This document shows positions 50,825 to 62,187 of a stretch of 64,000 nt of DNA, piece by piece. The notes under the pieces are model-generated. The model worked only from the letters and a program-made list of their open reading frames with translations. It did not search any database and was not told where the DNA came from. Every line of letters begins with the position of its first letter. The first letter of the stretch is position 1. A program made the translations under genes and the position numbers. Origin of the DNA: Zeugodacus cucurbitae (Eukaryota; Arthropoda; Insecta; Diptera; Tephritidae); NCBI RefSeq assembly GCF_028554725.1, contig NC_071669.1:6162501-6226500 (forward strand), in the 5' to 3' direction.

Positions 50825-51298
50825 CTATGACGTCTTTGTGTTGTCAGCAGTATCTTCGTCTTCCACACCCTCCTCATCTTCTTCATTGAATTGTGTACGC
50901 ATTTGTTGTACGGACAAAAGTTGTTTGCAAAGCTGATTACCAAATGATTCGACATAGCTTGGACTGATTTTGTCTAATAGCGCATATGGTGTCTCATAAA
51001 CTACGTCCTCCTCTTCGTTGATTTCTTCCTTTCCATCGTCAATGGAATTAAATGCATTACCAACCACACGAAAACCAATGCTCGATACTTGTACGCAGTA
51101 GTCCTGTCCCTCAATGGTGCGCACATTCAGGTACACTTTACTTTCATTACTAGGTAATTGACGGGATATCTCTATTAACGCAACATGTGGGTTAACGTCT
51201 TTTATAATTGCAGCTGCTTCCTCCTCCCAGTTGATAACTTCATCGTCATTATCATAATCCAGTATTGTAGGACAGTTAGCATCAGGATTAATACTCAT
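50825..51298 (-). CDS. GSKIP-domain protein (GSK3-interacting protein homolog)
   Basis: Single-exon frame of 157 residues from ATG 51,298 to TAG 50,825. The N-terminus is acidic (DYDNDDEVINWEEEA). The central part (residues ~25-130) follows the GSKIP/DUF727 pattern: EEAAAIIKDVNPHV, KVYLNVRTIEGQDYC, GFRVVGNAF, and the signature YALLDKISPSYVESFGNQL, which resembles the LLD-LSP-Y-E-FGN-L of mammalian GSKIP. That protein binds GSK3 and, in vertebrates, PKA regulatory subunits. The C-tail is acidic (EEDEEGVEDEDTAD). An acidic insert (DDGKEEINEEEDVV) sits inside the domain. It diverges from JMJD7. Confidence 0.75.
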   Translation of the reverse strand: MSINPDANCPTILDYDNDDEVINWEEEAAAIIKDVNPHVALIEISRQLPSNESKVYLNVRTIEGQDYCVQVSSIGFRVVGNAFNSIDDGKEEINEEEDVVYETPYALLDKISPSYVESFGNQLCKQLLSVQQMRTQFNEEDEEGVEDEDTADNTKTS

Positions 51299-51898
51299 AT
51301 TTATATTTAGTTAAGTACACAAAATTATGAGGAGTTTGTACTCGTTTTCATGTAAAACACGCGTTAATTATTAAGGAATATTTTGATAATTGTTGCTGAC
51401 GTCTATTATTCTAAATTTTATTTTGTATTTTTTGTGTTTCTTTGAATTTTAATTAAAGTTAATGGAAATTGTTAAAAATTTTGTATGTACTTATAAATTA
51501 AACTAAAATTTTCTGCTTTATATGACGTAGACAAACAGCTGATACAGCAGATTAAAGGTGGTGAATATGTACGCGGTGACATTTCCAATGTTACCAGATT
51601 TAATGGAATTATTGAATAGGACTAAATAAAAGTTTTTGAAAATATGGTAACTCATTCTAAGATTGTTCTCAAATATGAATAAGTAAAGGCATTACATTTT
51701 TTTGTTTTGATCACAAAAAACATAAATATCACTAATATTTCTAAATAACAAGGGGTTCGAACACAGCATTTATTCTTGCGTAAATGAAATATTTTTTTAA
51801 ATTCGTGAATATGTTCCAGACTCCATGGTTATCTGTCCTGACTTCCGCCGAATGTATAGTAGATTGCACAGTGGCACGTGCATCCTCTACAACTAAAC
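51299..51898. promoter_or_regulatory. Divergent promoter region, GSKIP-like / JMJD7
   Basis: 600 bp between opposite start codons with no TATA box or other site I can defend. It must carry both promoters and leaders. A GTG-started extension of the JMJD7 frame reaches 51,878 but has no ATG. Confidence 0.55.
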
Positions 51899-52861
51899 AT
51901 GGAAAATATTACAGCAGCATTAAATGAACTCCTAAACGAAGCCAAGGAGCTATGTATCGGCACCGATATAGTAGAACTAGATCAAATACCAGAACCGCTT
52001 GAGTTTGCACGAAATTTCTACGCTAAAAACCAACCAGTGGTGATAAGGAATGCCGTGAAACATTGGCCGGCGGTACAAAAGTGGAACTCGGCATATCTTG
52101 AGCAAGTGCTTGGTAGTAAATTATTAGACGTAACGACAACACCTAATGGTTACGCAGACGGTTTGGCGGTACAAGGAGGAATTGAGTATTTTGTACTGCC
52201 GCTAGAAGAAAAAATGTGCATGCGCGATTTCTTGCAAAAACTAGACGACCCTACTGGACCCATACATTATATTCAAAAACAAAATTCAAATTTTACAACT
52301 GATTTTCCGGAATTGGCAGATGATATCAATGTTAAAGATTTAGACTTTGCGCAACAATGTTTGAATGGTCCACCATTAGTGAATTTTTGGATGGGTGACA
52401 AGAGTGCTGTTACATCGATGCATAAAGATCCATTTGACAATTTATATTGCGTCATATCCGGGTACAAAGACTTCATTCTTTTACCACCGCATCAAGTGAT
52501 AAATATTCCGCGACAACTTTATCCCGTCGGAAAGTATCAACGGAATGAATCGGGTCAGTTTTATATCGAACCTGTACTTAATATACAAGAAGACAGTAAT
52601 GAAAGCGAACCACTACGCACAGAGTGGATAAGTGTTGATCCCTTATATCCAGATTTCAACAAATTTCCGAAATTTGCCAATTGCAAACCTTTGCGGGTAC
52701 GTGTGAATGCCGGTGATATTTTGTTTTTACCCAACTTCTGGTTTCACCATGTACAACAGAGTCACAAATGCATAGCAGTGAATTTTTGGTACGATATGGA
52801 GTTCGATAGCCGTTATTGCTTCTTCAGAATGCTGGAAAAACTCTTGGAAGCACAAAAATAG
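51899..52861 (+). CDS. JMJD7: JMJD7, JmjC-type 2-oxoglutarate oxygenase (lysyl hydroxylase)
   Basis: Intronless frame of 320 residues, ATG 51,899 to TAG 52,859-52,861. It has an N-terminal helical part, a cupin entry (QPVVIRNAVKHWPAVQKW), and the metal-binding HxD in TSMHKDPFDNLYCVISG (H175, D177). Next come the region ISGYKDFILLPPHQ and the distal histidine in LPNFWFHHVQQSH (H283 or H284), followed by NFWYDMEFDSRYCFF. This matches JMJD7, which hydroxylates lysine on the GTPases Drg1/Drg2; an endopeptidase activity has also been reported for it. All three metal ligands are present, so it should be active. It converges on Pdi; AATAAA follows at 52,933. Confidence 0.92.
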   Translation: MENITAALNELLNEAKELCIGTDIVELDQIPEPLEFARNFYAKNQPVVIRNAVKHWPAVQKWNSAYLEQVLGSKLLDVTTTPNGYADGLAVQGGIEYFVLPLEEKMCMRDFLQKLDDPTGPIHYIQKQNSNFTTDFPELADDINVKDLDFAQQCLNGPPLVNFWMGDKSAVTSMHKDPFDNLYCVISGYKDFILLPPHQVINIPRQLYPVGKYQRNESGQFYIEPVLNIQEDSNESEPLRTEWISVDPLYPDFNKFPKFANCKPLRVRVNAGDILFLPNFWFHHVQQSHKCIAVNFWYDMEFDSRYCFFRMLEKLLEAQK

Positions 52862-53860
52862 ATTTTAATTTTCGATTTACTTATTTTTAGTTTTCAAAAA
52901 TAGTTACCAATTGTAGCAATCAAAAATATATCAATAAATATATTGATTGAAACATTGTTGTTGTATTGATCGAAAGTTGTTTATGGTATGACTATAAGCT
53001 AAACCACTTTATCTACTTTGGTTACTACTACACTTCACATAACTATTTTTTCCGTCTGTCAAACGCCCACACTTGCCGGAAAAAAATCTTCGAAATAAAA
53101 TGTTACTTTAGCACCACATTTAGCAGTTAAAGAGGTTTTCTATTCTATTATCGTTTTATTTAATTTTAAAGTTTCTTTGATACACTTAAATATGAGAAGT
53201 CCTTTTAAAACTATAATAGAGCCTGTTCCTAAATTACATTAAATGTATGCTTCAATATTGGCACGTCCAAGTGGAAGGCAAGCCCGGAAGCGCCAGTTGG
53301 TTTTGAAAAACATACTTGTGTGAAATGACATTTCTTTAACGCCCACATGTTCCAACAAATAAATCTCACATTTTTTGAGTTATTATACCATACGACATAC
53401 TTCAATATTTGCGGAAACACTCCACTTTTGAGTCAAAAATACTAACTTCATTTAAAAAATAACCACAATTACAAAAATAATGGAAAATGTAATAATTTCG
53501 TTTTTTCATTTTGTTTTCTTTTTTTTAAGTTACTTAAAACGTAATACAAAAAAATATTTATTGTAATTATTAAAAAAATAAAGATCTGCTGATGTTGTCC
53601 TTCCTCTTTTCGTTTCTCTGGTTGCCTTTTATTGGAAGGAACATATTTAACGCAATTTTGTAAACCTGTGAAAAACTACAATGGTACAGCAGATAAGAAG
53701 AAAATGCACTTGCACAAAAGTAAGAATGTTCCGTTGCATTTTTTGTTTTTGTAAAATATCTATAACATGATTCGTATTAAAGGTGGTAATGTAAATGTTT
53801 TCTTGTTGCTGCTGGATTGCTGCTGTTCAGTTTATTTTTAAGTTGGTGTTAGTTAAATAT
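52862..53860. other. JMJD7/Pdi convergent 3' region
   Basis: 1 kb of AT-rich DNA. It contains the JMJD7 3' UTR (AATAAA at 52,933-52,938) and, on the minus strand, the Pdi 3' UTR; a candidate minus-strand AATAAA (TTTATT) lies at 53,557-53,562. A 63-residue frame at 53,229-53,420 has no recognisable sequence. Confidence 0.6.
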
Positions 53861-56800
53861 TTACAATTCATCCTTTTGGTGTTCATCGGGTTTCTCCACC
53901 ACCTCTTCTTCGGATTCACCGCTCTGCAACGTTACAAAAATTTTTAAATATTAGTGCTTGAACTTAATTACCACTTGCTAATGAAAATAGCAATTAAACT
54001 TTAGAAACGACATTTACCTGTGAAACATCACCGCCAGCTTCCAGGAATTTCACGAATTCATCCAAAGTTCTGTCCAAATTGTAGTCGATGACTTTGTTAT
54101 CACCCTTACGATAAAGTTTGATGGTGGGGAATGATGAGATTTTGGTGTGCTCCAACTCGTTGGCAGTAGCATCGATCTTAGCAACAACAATGCTTTCATT
54201 GTCCTTGAATTTCTCACCCAATTGATCGTAGATGGGAGCCAATTGTTTGCAGTGACCACACCATGGGGCATAGAATTCAACAAGCACATCTTTGCTCTTA
54301 TCCAAAGCGACATCATCGAAGTTGCTAGCGACCAGCACTTTAACGGGGTTCTTGTCCCAATCCTCAGGCACATCCTGTGACAGTAAATGTTGCTTCAATT
54401 TGCCGTCAATGAACTTTTGCAAGAAATCTTTGATGGTGCTGGCAGACAGATCATTGCTTTCGGGCTTGTATTTAGCCATATCTTCTTCCAAGCGGATCAA
54501 ACGGATGGTTGGTACCTCCTCCTTGGTCATACCGAAGAATTCAAAGATACGTTGATGCTCTTCTTCATCGGAAGAAATAGTGACGAACAAAATGTCTTCA
54601 CGATAGTCCTTGGCAATATCCTTCAATGGATCAACATGCTTCTCAATATGGCCAGCTTCCTTTGAGACGAAGAAAAGCAGATGAGATTTGATTGTACCAC
54701 CGAAAATCTTTGAGGCTGATTCATGGTTGAATTCTACAATCAAGGGCAAAGATTGCACTTGTACGAATTTCTTAATGTTTTCAACATTGTGTTCGCCTTC
54801 AAATACGGCTTTCTTTTCATCGAATGGCTTGAAGAGTACAACAGCACCGTCCTTAGCTTCATAATGGGAAATAACTTCATCGTCACCGACAAGACCAAAA
54901 ACGAAAGTGTCAAGAGCATTGGCAACTGAAACGAAAGCCTTAGCTTCATCGGATTCTTGGTTCTTGAAGAAGCCAACAACTGCGATCTAAATAGAAGAAC
55001 GACAAAAATGTACACATAGTATTTGTATTTGTAATATTTATAATAAAAAAATAAATATGTATATATGCGCTATCAACCAACTTACCTCATTATCCTTCAA
55101 GAATTTCTCAGCTTCTTCGACAGACTTCAACTCCTTGGCTGGTGGACCAGTCTTCTTGTTGACCCATGAAATGATATCAGCTGATTGACGACCACCGCTG
55201 TATTCGACGGGGACACCGCTGCGGAAGAACTTCAGTGTAGGGTAACCACGCACTTGGAATTTCTCGGCTAAACTGCTTTCGACAGTAGCATCGACCTTAC
55301 CCAATTTAATGGGGGATTCCTTTTCGGCCAAAGCCTGTGCGGCTTTAGCGTACTCTGGTGCGAGTGCTTTGCAGTGTCCGCACCATGGAGCGTCTAATCG
55401 AAAAAAGTTTATAATTATTATTACATATAATAACAATTAATTTTGTATTCATTAACATTTCATGTTTTTAATGCTATTCAAAATGTATGACGTCTTTTTA
55501 ATTATAGTTAGATTAGTGCATAATTATTTACGGGAAATTAACATTTTCCGAATCATTTGCATATTCCATTTAGCATAAATTATACGGCAATTAGAAATTT
55601 GAAGGATAAGCAATCATTATAATTTTTGAAATACATAACCTTATTACTAAATTTAGCACATATTTTCCCTACAAGTGTTTGCACTTAAAACAACGTATAA
55701 TAAAGTTAGAATAAATTAAGTCGTCAATCATTTAATTAATTCAAAGCACCTAGAAGAAAGCACAATCTATGCAAATGGGAAATAACGTCAACAAAATTAT
55801 TACAGATGAATAGGTACGTATTCTCAGTATTTATAGGAAATTACAAAAATATTAATTGCTAAAAAGGTAGTTACTATGTTTGAAAAAGTAATTTTCACCT
55901 ATTTGCAAACTGAATAGCAATATTTTTTTTTTTTTTTTGAGCTGCAACTGTAACTTGGCTTTAACGTGTAACCGCTTTTATAGGTCAATGAACTTGAAGG
56001 TATTATGCGTGTGCTGAGCTTTTGTTAATGCTACAAAAAAGTCAACAACAAACAGTTGCTTAGACATATACCGGTCAAAGAAAAACAAGTGTGCATAAAT
56101 AATTGAAAAACAAAAACAATTTTAAAAGCTTTCAGTTTAGCGGTAAAATGTTGAAGTAAGCAAAAAGATGGTGAAATCATTCAAGCTTTATTAGCGATTT
56201 TAAAGTTCAAACAAAAAAAGAAAAGTAATGCAAAAAGCCGGCTTTTGCGCTTGATATTAAAAAAGAGTCAGGCGCCGATATATAAAAGAGAATTAGTTAA
56301 CCTATTTTCACGATTTGATAGGAAGACGAAAATATTACTGTTATTTTAACAGAAAATATGTTGAAACATGTAACTTCAATACTTCACATTTATGAACAGC
56401 CTTTAAGTTAAATTCTGGGGATAGAGGCTCGAATTGTACATTGTCTATATATAATTCATATCTGCATTTTGCAAACATTTTCTCACAGTGCATATTTGCT
56501 TTGTTTGTTACTATCGTCGTGCAGGTTTGAGATCAGGTGTCAAAAATTTCACCTTTGTATACGATTACCGATAACAACAGAAGTAAAATCTTTGCTTAAC
56601 ATAAAAATTCTGCATTCTTATAAAATGCTCTTTCTTCTTTTCTCCTTTTAACAACTTTCATTAAATGTGATAGTCACTTGCCACGTTGGCCTTTAATAAA
56701 TGCTTATAGCAAGGCAGCGCAGCGAGAATCAATTTGTCGTCTTATGAATTATATACATACATACACACGTATGTATTAAAAATTGAGATGATATTGTGAT

Positions 56801-58195
56801 AATGACATATAGGAAAACATACAATATTAAAAACGCTACCAGATAAGCAAAAGCTGAAATAAGATTATTTCTATAATAAAAAAAATTAATAAATTTTCTG
56901 GAAATTTTAATAATTTACAAATGAAATGAACATATGGTTCAACATACTATGCCATTAACAACAATACACGTCAGCTTCAGGGTGTTTGCCTTTCTTGGCT
57001 ACGGACAACCTGTTTACGTGAACTGAGATTATTCGTGGAAGAATGTGTTGCATTTCATACGCATCATGTCTTTTAGAGTAAATAATATAATTACTTTATC
57101 AAATATAACCGAAGTGTCAAGCTCCTATTGGTTGTTAGTAATCCAAGATGTACTTTGAAGACAGACCAACAGTTGCACTCTGGTTGGATTATATATATAA
57201 ATACATACTATGTATGTAAAAAGCCAAGTCTATAGATACGGGGTTATAGTTGCGCACAATTTTAGGTATTAAGTGACTATTTAGTATGAGCTAATATCTT
57301 TTAACAATCCCATAGCTCGGAACTGATGAAATATTACTTTTTAAATAATAAAAAAATAGTTAATCATAATAGGATGGGAATCATAGAATTATTTCAAATG
57401 GAAATTAAAATTTCTGACAATTTATCTAAATTTGTTTCAATACCGCTTATCTTCCAGTAATGGAAAAATAAGAAATAACAACAAGGCGGTTATTGAATTG
57501 ACACGTCACTAGAATTTTTCATTGCGTTTAGCATTATACTTTTCCCCCACCACATATGGCATTGCTGTCGGAGAGCAAGCAACATGCCAACGGATACAAA
57601 ATCTGCGGTAAGCCGGTAGAAAGCGTGAAAGAGAAGACGCGACGAAGATTTATATATGCTTCGTCAACACTGCAAACACACAGAACTGTAGAGATATGGA
57701 AGGAAGATAAAGAATACAAATTTGGATGCATAAAGCATTAAAGAATAAAGCAAAATAGAAAAGGGATCCATGAAGTATTAAACTGTTCCCGTCATAAAAT
57801 GGCCAATGGGAAAAAGTAGACACGCACACATTCCCATTCCTTCCCATAAATCTTGTTGCACTTCCTGATATATATACATGCAGTTAGCGACATGGCGGTA
57901 CAGCGTTAAATATGTTTCTATCTTAATTTATAACCTGATTACAACTCATCTACATTTATAATCAAGTTGCTTAAAACTAACCTTTAATAAATTGAAATTG
58001 TGAAACATAATGAAATATGAAATTGAATTAATACTTACAGAATTCCACCAACACAAATTCATTGTCTTTAATGACTTCATCGAAATTATCGTTAGTCAGC
58101 ACAAGTACACCATCTTCTACTTTAACTTCTTCAGCGGCGTAGGCGCCCGATGCAATAACTGCTACCAGTAGCAGCGAACAAATTACGAACTTCAT
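53861..58195 (-). CDS. Pdi: Protein disulfide-isomerase
   Basis: Four exons, 58,195-58,039, 55,393-55,086, 54,986-54,018 and 53,923-53,861 (TAA), give 498 residues, the usual PDI length. A signal peptide (MKFVICSLLLVAVIASGAYA) is followed by thioredoxin domain a with WCGHC (cysteines 57 and 60), domains b and b', domain a' with a second WCGHC (~397-401), an acidic tail (SGESEEEVVEKPDEH) and the ER-retention signal KDEL. It forms and rearranges disulfides in the ER lumen and serves as the beta subunit of prolyl 4-hydroxylase. The first intron (55,394-58,038) splits the codon just before the first active site and is by far the longest. Confidence 0.97.
55394..58038 (-). other. Pdi intron 1 (2.6 kb)
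   Basis: AT-rich intron with a T run at 55,923-55,939. It has ATGACGTC near 55,487 and, on the minus strand, TGACGTGT at 57,501-57,508; both resemble CREB/ATF/XBP1-type cores. No second gene or transposon is recognised. Confidence 0.6.
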
Positions 58196-59217
58196 GTTTT
58201 ATTATCTGTTTATGATATCTCTGCTCTAATTGGCTGACTGAAGATATTTCACGTTCCCGTCGAATAAAACCAACTCCCTAAGAAACTAAACAACTTCTCT
58301 CGACAGTTAAATGTAAAATGAAATGAACGACAAAATTTTCACTAAAAGCAAATGTTGATGACGATTATGCCGATGGGAAGAAAAAATGGAGACTTCGACT
58401 TGCAGTGTTCCCGATATGCGTAACTGTAGAGTTGCCAATAACACTAAAATTAAGTAGTAGTTGCGCTTTATATACTGAGCATATTGCTGTATTTATAAAA
58501 GTAAATTTCAATTTTAAATACAAACTGGTTTTATTTTTTTACATAAATTGTTATGAATAGGTCGTTTCCTTCAAATAAAACCAATCGAATTGTAAATCTC
58601 ACTTACTTAAATAATGTTGATTACCACCCTGCGTATTGTGGATTTGTACACGTCTCTTCTTTTGGTTGGCCAGTTTTATAGTGTTGGAAAATGTTTTACA
58701 CAATATTGTTGTAAGCAAGCGCTGAAATTGTTAATTGTTGTTTAAAAATTCTACAATGAGGATATAGCAACGCGGAAGCGGATGTTGTTTGCAAATATAC
58801 ATTTAAAAAACCCAATAAATTCGCGTGGAAGAAACATTTCAAAATATAATAGCTTATACCCACCTGCATATGTAAGTACATATTGTCTTTATTGTTTTTG
58901 CAATTGATTCTACATTTTCTTTCACAAAAGTCGATAACCTATTATTGTATCCGGTCGTTGAACTAAATGCGGAGTGAAATTGCTTCTTGTTTGCACAGCT
59001 TTGCTTAAATGTACGTATTCATTATGCAACATTTATTATAATACATTTAAACAGATGTGTGAAACGTTTAAATGCAAAAAATTGCAGACAATATGGATGC
59101 ATGAGACGGTGCTAGCTGAACGACATGAACAAACATTTATAACTTATTTTGAATCGCGTATCGTCGTCATATCCTTAAGGTGGCTATCATAAATATGCCC
59201 ATACATATACCAAATAC

Positions 59218-59772
59218 CGAATCACCATAATTCACGAGATAGAGAGACTTCCCATTTAGGGAAGGTAATTCGTATGACAGGTGGCGCACTATCGTCGATT
59301 CGGCTATAACCGGCTAAACGGTTGCAACGCCAATCACATACATACATACAATTCGTATGAAATTTGACTTCTATTGCCAATTCAAGAATTCGAGTTATGG
59401 AAACTCAATTGTACATACGTGTAAGTACGACCATACGTATGAAATATGACTTTTGCAAGACTGCAATGAATGACTTGCTATATTTTGAAGGTTAGGTATT
59501 TTGAGATTTGATGATAAACGTTTGTATGCAAATTTGTACGCTTTACTTGAAAATTATTATATTAAAAATGTTAAATGACAGTGTAACATAAATTGTTGTT
59601 GTCGATTACACACACTTTAAGATCCGTCGCTGTAAATGAATTCAAAGAATTGTTGCATTAGAGGAAATAATATGACTCGAATCACCATAATCCACAAAAA
59701 AACTTCCGAGTTACGGAAGGTTATTTGTTCGAGTTATCGAGAACTTCGACTTATGGAAGTTCAACTGTTTAA
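59218..59772. mobile_element. Degraded copies of the 34.7-kb MITE family
   Basis: Three segments match the MITE at 34,703-35,134. CGAATCACCATAATTCAC occurs near 59,219. GAATTCGAGTTATGGAAACTC occurs near 59,390, next to TTCTATTGCCAATTCAAG. CGAATCACCATAATCCAC occurs near 59,677 and is followed by an end reading CTTATGGAAGTTCAACTG. The last is a variant of the CAGTGGAACTTCCATAA terminus on the opposite strand. The copies are rearranged and interrupted, so precise boundaries and target duplications are lost. Confidence 0.7.
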
Positions 59773-61312
59773 GAATATAAAAATTGTTAGAAATATTTTA
59801 TTAAATTATTGTTATCGTGATACAAACCCAACTTGTTGTCACAACAAACTATAAAATTAAACATTTTTGTCGTTATTTAATTATTTTATTGTTGAATTTA
59901 TATTTAAAAGTTTCGATTATTGACCCTTCATAGAAGTCATTCATTAATAACTCATTTCTAAAACATTTGCACTCCCATACGTTCTTAAATATCATAATCT
60001 TTGTAATTATATCTTATACATACTAACTTATATAGCTACATACATATAGCCGTTGAAAAATATTTAAAAACGATGTTGAGTTCTTGGCATTAGAGGTTAT
60101 TTTTAATAAAAAAAAAAACTTAAATGTGTAAGATAAAAAGCATTTCATTGAATTGAAGATGTTTTGAGCAATGTTGTCAATTTATCTTAGAAAAACGTTA
60201 AATTTTTTTATCCACACGGAATAGTTAACATATTTGTTTATCAACGCATCGTTCTTAGGTATTTTTCAACGGGTCGGGTGTATATGCACGTATACGCAAT
60301 GAAATACAGACAGACATACATGCATTTTAACAGAATTTAAACTCAAACAAATATGTTTCAACTTGTTTAAGTATTTTAGTACGCTATGCTATACGTTAGA
60401 AATTAGACATACATACATACATATATGAAAGTTTGTTTACTGTGCGCTCATCTTCTTACTTTTAAATACTGCATATTACAGTTAAGTAACCAACTAAGCA
60501 TATCTTATAGTATAACTATTTGTATAATATTGTGTATTTCTTATACATATATGTATGTTTATTGGATATATCATTGTTTATTTGTAGTTAGGTTTTACTG
60601 TATTATTAGTTTTACTCGTAAATATCATATCACAGAACCAAATGACAGGTCTTTTTTGTTCAAATTATAGAAAGTTTCCAATCGCAGTATTCATATGACG
60701 TTCTTACAACATCTCACTTAAAGCTATGCTTACAAACACAATTTGTTTTCAAAATAGAAATTTTGGTTAATTTCTTGCTTTTTAATATTATTTGTTGGTT
60801 TTATAAATTTGGCAAATATCAATTTCATGAAGTTATAGATTTAATGTTCACCTCAACAATGCTACAAATAGATACACCTGTAGAGCATTATTTTGTATAT
60901 ATGTATACATACATAAATGTCAACATATGTATATATTGCAATTGTTAAATATATTTTCGTAGTTTGTTATTCAATTCAAATTTTAATTTTTTTTGTATAT
61001 CTGATAATTGAATTAAATTCAGCTTTTAGCTTATAATATGTACACCAGTACACAATACATTCCACAAACTTATTATATTACTTTTAATGATTTATAATAA
61101 ACTTTTTATTGTTTTTTTAATAGATTGATATATGTATGTGTACTTATCGCTTATTTACACTATGTGAGCATTCGTATATACTATATATATATATATATAT
61201 TTATGTATATTATTATAGATTATTGTGTAGAAGTTTAGTTTGAATAAAAAAGTGTATATAAAAATATTGAGCATACATAAAAATACATGTAGACATTAGA
61301 GAGTTTGTAGTT

Positions 61313-61333
61313 AGAGAGAGAGAGAGAGAGAGA
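61313..61333. repeat. GA microsatellite
   Basis: An uninterrupted run of GA dinucleotides of about 20 bp in the intergenic region. Confidence 0.9.
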
Positions 61334-61469
61334 TGACGCGAAGCAGTTTAAACGGCATGGAAATATATTTGTGATGTTCATATATGTATAAAAGAAATGA
61401 AAAAAATGTCGTTCAAGAAGAGGTGTGACGCTCATTATAATTATATTAAAATAACAATAATACTATATA

Positions 61470-62040
61470 ACTGCCGTCTTTTACCGGCAGTCCTCCACAA
61501 GAAGCAAAATGGAAGATTACACAGCCACACAAAAAAATTTTCGTTCTGATCTGGAGGTTTTACTATGTATGGCTTATGTTTTTGGGATCGCTGAATCCGA
61601 ATTCGTGGTAAATTTAATATCATTAGTTCATGGTTTTGGCATAACCTCAAACAACCAATACAGCGGACGCTTTTTTTAAATTCATCTGATTCGCTTGAAA
61701 CTCGCTACTCGGGAAAGCAAAATGGAAGATTACACAGCAACACAAAAAAATTTTCGTTCTGATCTGGGGGTCTTACTATGTATGGCTTATGTTTCAGTGA
61801 CCCCAAAATTCAAATTCGTGGTAAATTTAATTCATCAGATCAAGGTTTTGACATAACCAATACGGCGGACGCTTTTTTGAAAAATTCATCGGATGCGCTT
61901 GAAACTCGCTACTCGGGGATTTCCGGGGTCACAGATTACGAATCCGGTGTCGGTGTTTCAAAATTAAAAATGTCGGAATAAATATGGCGGACGCTTCATG
62001 AAAAATTCATCGGATTCGCTTGCAACTGATTACGAATTTA
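61470..62040. repeat. 213-bp tandem repeat with a leading hairpin
   Basis: AAGCAAAATGGAAGATTACA starts at 61,502 and at 61,715, each followed by the same TTTTCGTTCTGATCTGG and TATGTATGGCTTATGTTT. The shared GCGGACGCTTTTTT and GCTTGAAACTCGCTACTCGG occur in both units, and GGCGGACGCTTCATG begins a third partial unit near 61,985. A hairpin ACTGCCG / CGGCAGT with loop TCTTTTAC (61,470-61,491) lies just in front. It looks like part of a dispersed element, class unknown. Confidence 0.75.
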
Positions 62041-62187
62041 CCTAATCGTCTATTTCTCGAAATACAATAAATAAATTGGAAAAATGGGAATATGATTTCA
62101 ACAATGCGACAAAAAAATGCTCATACTTTTTGGCCGAAAAACTCTCTACTACATTCCCCAAATATGATTACTATGCAGTGTATAGAT

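Larger units (their letters stand above)
58196..62187. other. Intergenic region between Pdi and the right-edge gene
   Basis: The left end must contain the Pdi promoter and leader; both flanking genes lie on the minus strand. Further right are degraded MITE copies (59,218-59,772), TATG/ATAC simple repeats, a GA repeat (61,313-61,333) and a tandem repeat (61,470-62,040) that may lie in the 3' UTR of the right-edge gene. No credible coding frame is present. Confidence 0.65.

Noticed and set aside
51878..51898. Upstream start for JMJD7 adding seven residues
   Set aside because: It would need a GTG start; the ATG at 51,899 is the first in frame.
53229..53420. 63-residue minus-strand frame between JMJD7 and Pdi
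   Set aside because: No recognisable sequence, no splice partners, and it lies in the probable Pdi 3' region.
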